From JAQIBY01 sp051747965 (GTDB lineage Bacteria; Bacteroidota; Bacteroidia; Bacteroidales; ML635J-15), in contig JBNJGS010000098.1 in NCBI GenBank assembly GCA_051747965.1, positions 1 through 6,064 of the forward strand: DNA of 6,064 nucleotides, written 5' to 3'. The notes beneath the pieces were generated by a model. The model was not told the origin of the DNA, searched no databases, and saw nothing but the letters and a program-made list of their open reading frames with translations. Positions 4,442-6,064 of this stretch are shown here, in pieces (position 1 is the first letter of the stretch; each line of letters begins with the position of its first letter). Made by a program: the position numbers and the translations under genes.

Positions 4442-6064
4442 TTACATCAATTCCCCGCCGGCATCACCGCTACCCGGACCAAGCATCAGGTGTTGGTTGG
4501 CTGCGGCAATCATTTCCGGTCGGTGCTCTATATACAGCAGACTGTGGCCGCTTTCTGCCAAACGATGGAAAAGCTTCAGCAATCGCAACACATCTTCGTG
4601 ATGCAAGCCACGGGATGGTTCATCGAAAAGGTACAAGCGTTTTCCGCTTTTGGAATTCAACAGATCGGTGAGCAAACGCACACGCCGGGCTTCTCCTGAA
4701 GACAGAGAGGGAGCAGCATGCCCCAGTTTCAAATGTGACAATCCCAGCCCGGCCATCAGCTCAAAGGCATTCTGCAGCGCAGCATGACCGGCAAAAAAAC
4801 CGCCGGCTTCTGACACCGTCATGTCCAGCACGGCTGAAATGGTTTTCCCCCGGCAGGTCACTTCCAGCACCTCATTGCGGTAGCGGGCACCATGGCAGGC
4901 TTCGCATGGCAGCTCCACATCGCTCATGAAATCCATGGAAATGCGCTGCACGCCACTCCCGCCACAGACCGGGCATTTGCCGTCTTTGTGGGTGTAGGAA
5001 AAGGCAGACTTTTTCAGTCCGGCAGCTTTGGCAGCATCGGTTTTGGCAAACACATCTCTGATTTTATCCAGCAAACCTGTCATGCTCACCAGGGTGCTCA
5101 AGCGGTTTGTACTGCTGCCGCCGGCATCCACATACAGAATGCTGTCAAATTGCTGCGTGCCGTATATGGCATCGCAATGTACGGGCCTTCCGGCCTGCAC
5201 GCTGGCATAAAACACATCTTTCAGCAGGGATGATTTTCCGCTACCCGACACACCGGAAATGGCCACTAGTCCGCCGGATGCAAAATCCACATCAATGCGC
5301 TTCAGGTTGTGGGCAGAGGCAGCTTTCACGCCAAAGGAAGCCTCATGTAGTGCATGGTTTTGCGGTTCAGGCAGACTGTCTGACGCCAGAAAACGCCCGG
5401 TTGGGGTATTTTGTCCGCTGATGGCTTCCACCCTGCCCTGCGCGATAATTTCACCACCATCTTCACCGGAGCCTGGCCCAAGCTCAAGGATGTGGTCGGC
5501 AGCTTCCATCACCTGCCGGTTGTGCTCGGTAAGCAGCATGGTGTTTCCGCGCAAAACCGCACGCTTTAACACCTTCAGCAGGGATGGAATGTCTTTTTCA
5601 TGCAAGGCCTGCGATGGTTCATCCAGCACGTAACACATGCCATACAGCGGAGAGGCAAAACTTCCGGCCAGACGCACACGCTGCATTTCACCTCCCGACA
5701 AACTTCCGGAAGCCCGGCTCATACTAAGGTAGCCAATGCCCGTTTCCTGCATCACCTGCATCAAATCCCGCACACGGGGATATATTTCATTCAAAACGGC
5801 TTTTTCACCATCGGACAGGTCTGAATTCATGGCGTTTTCAAGAAATCCGGGGGCTTTTGCTGCTGTCATATCAGACAAATCAGCAATGGAGGCATCCAGA
5901 ATTTTCACCTGCAGCAAATCCTGACGTAAACGCGCACCAGAGCAGACAGAACAAGGCACTTCATGCAATAGGGCACGCAGTTTTTCGCTGGTTTTATTTT
6001 TATGCTTGCGGCGGTATTCATCCTCAATGTACCAGGCAAAGCCGGGCCATTTCTCCTTCAGGTG
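4442..6064 (-). CDS. uvrA: UvrA-family ABC ATPase (excinuclease ABC subunit A-like), 5' end outside the window
   Basis: UvrA proteins are double-ABC ATPases that bind damaged DNA and start nucleotide excision repair. The visible 540 residues are the C-terminal part. They contain CxxC (C38, C41), signature 1 LSGGEMQRVRL (122-132), Walker B YVLDEPS (145-151), H-loop TEHN (179-182), Walker A GVSGSGKSS (271-279), a zinc module (C364, C367, C387, C390), signature 2 LSSGEARRVRL (454-464), Walker B LYLFDEPS (477-484) and H-loop IEHR (512-515). Several points differ from housekeeping UvrA. The usual DQSPIGRTPRSNPATY region is DAGGSSTNRLSTLVSMTG (313-330). Signature 2 has Ser for Gly. The protein stops at GPGSGDAGGELM, without the usual tail after GGE. 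A UvrA2-like paralogue is therefore as likely as the repair enzyme. The N-terminal UvrB-binding region, which would help decide, is not visible. Confidence 0.88.
   Translation of the reverse strand, partial: HLKEKWPGFAWYIEDEYRRKHKNKTSEKLRALLHEVPCSVCSGARLRQDLLQVKILDASIADLSDMTAAKAPGFLENAMNSDLSDGEKAVLNEIYPRVRDLMQVMQETGIGYLSMSRASGSLSGGEMQRVRLAGSFASPLYGMCYVLDEPSQALHEKDIPSLLKVLKRAVLRGNTMLLTEHNRQVMEAADHILELGPGSGEDGGEIIAQGRVEAISGQNTPTGRFLASDSLPEPQNHALHEASFGVKAASAHNLKRIDVDFASGGLVAISGVSGSGKSSLLKDVFYASVQAGRPVHCDAIYGTQQFDSILYVDAGGSSTNRLSTLVSMTGLLDKIRDVFAKTDAAKAAGLKKSAFSYTHKDGKCPVCGGSGVQRISMDFMSDVELPCEACHGARYRNEVLEVTCRGKTISAVLDMTVSEAGGFFAGHAALQNAFELMAGLGLSHLKLGHAAPSLSSGEARRVRLLTDLLNSKSGKRLYLFDEPSRGLHHEDVLRLLKLFHRLAESGHSLLYIEHRPEMIAAANQHLMLGPGSGDAGGELM

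Noticed and set aside
4892..5824. Several plus-strand open frames of 60 to 124 codons opposite the uvrA-like gene
   Set aside because: They are antisense shadows of a GC-rich gene whose ABC motifs are unmistakable on the minus strand.

Overview
The window looks like a scaffold piece from a member of the Bacteroidota. The reasons are: adjacent era and der GTPase genes whose proteins read like Bacteroidota versions; starts without obvious Shine-Dalgarno sequences; and upstream elements that fit the Bacteroidota promoter consensus (TTTG, about 20 bases, TAnnTTTG). Two scaffold pieces are joined by exactly 100 Ns at 2226-2325, so the true distance and the link between the two sides are unknown. 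All recognised genes lie on the minus strand.

Reading along the minus strand, from high to low coordinates: (1) 6064-4442 is the C-terminal 540 residues of a divergent UvrA-family ABC ATPase whose start lies outside the window. (2) 4441-4078 is a 364-base spacer with a perfect 22-bp palindrome, two tandem 28-bp near-palindromes and a candidate promoter. (3) 4077-3748 encodes a 109-residue protein with one C-terminal membrane segment. (4) 3654-3103 is a complete yefM-yoeB type II toxin-antitoxin operon with its promoter and a three-site operator. (5) 2918-2568 encodes a small acidic hypothetical protein. (6) 2567-2326 is a GC-rich non-coding stretch with nested inverted repeats, ending in a TGGTCAN heptamer repeat at the gap. 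(7) Across the gap, 2194-1313 is era, followed after 23 bases by der (1289 to the window edge, lacking only its last few codons).

Together, era-der is a housekeeping ribosome-biogenesis unit driven from a promoter just upstream of era. The region 2568-4077 is a markedly AT-rich accessory segment (down to 14 G+C in 60 bases at 3541-3600) beside a GC-richer uvrA-like gene (37 of 60 at 4861-4920). It carries a toxin-antitoxin pair, hypothetical genes and palindromic repeats, which fits horizontally acquired DNA. The most distinctive signals are regulatory: three GTAC cores at exact 12-bp spacing over the yefM promoter, and a pair of 28-bp palindromes at 32-bp spacing with one compensatory base-pair change between copies. 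No CRISPR array, transposase, rRNA or tRNA gene was seen.
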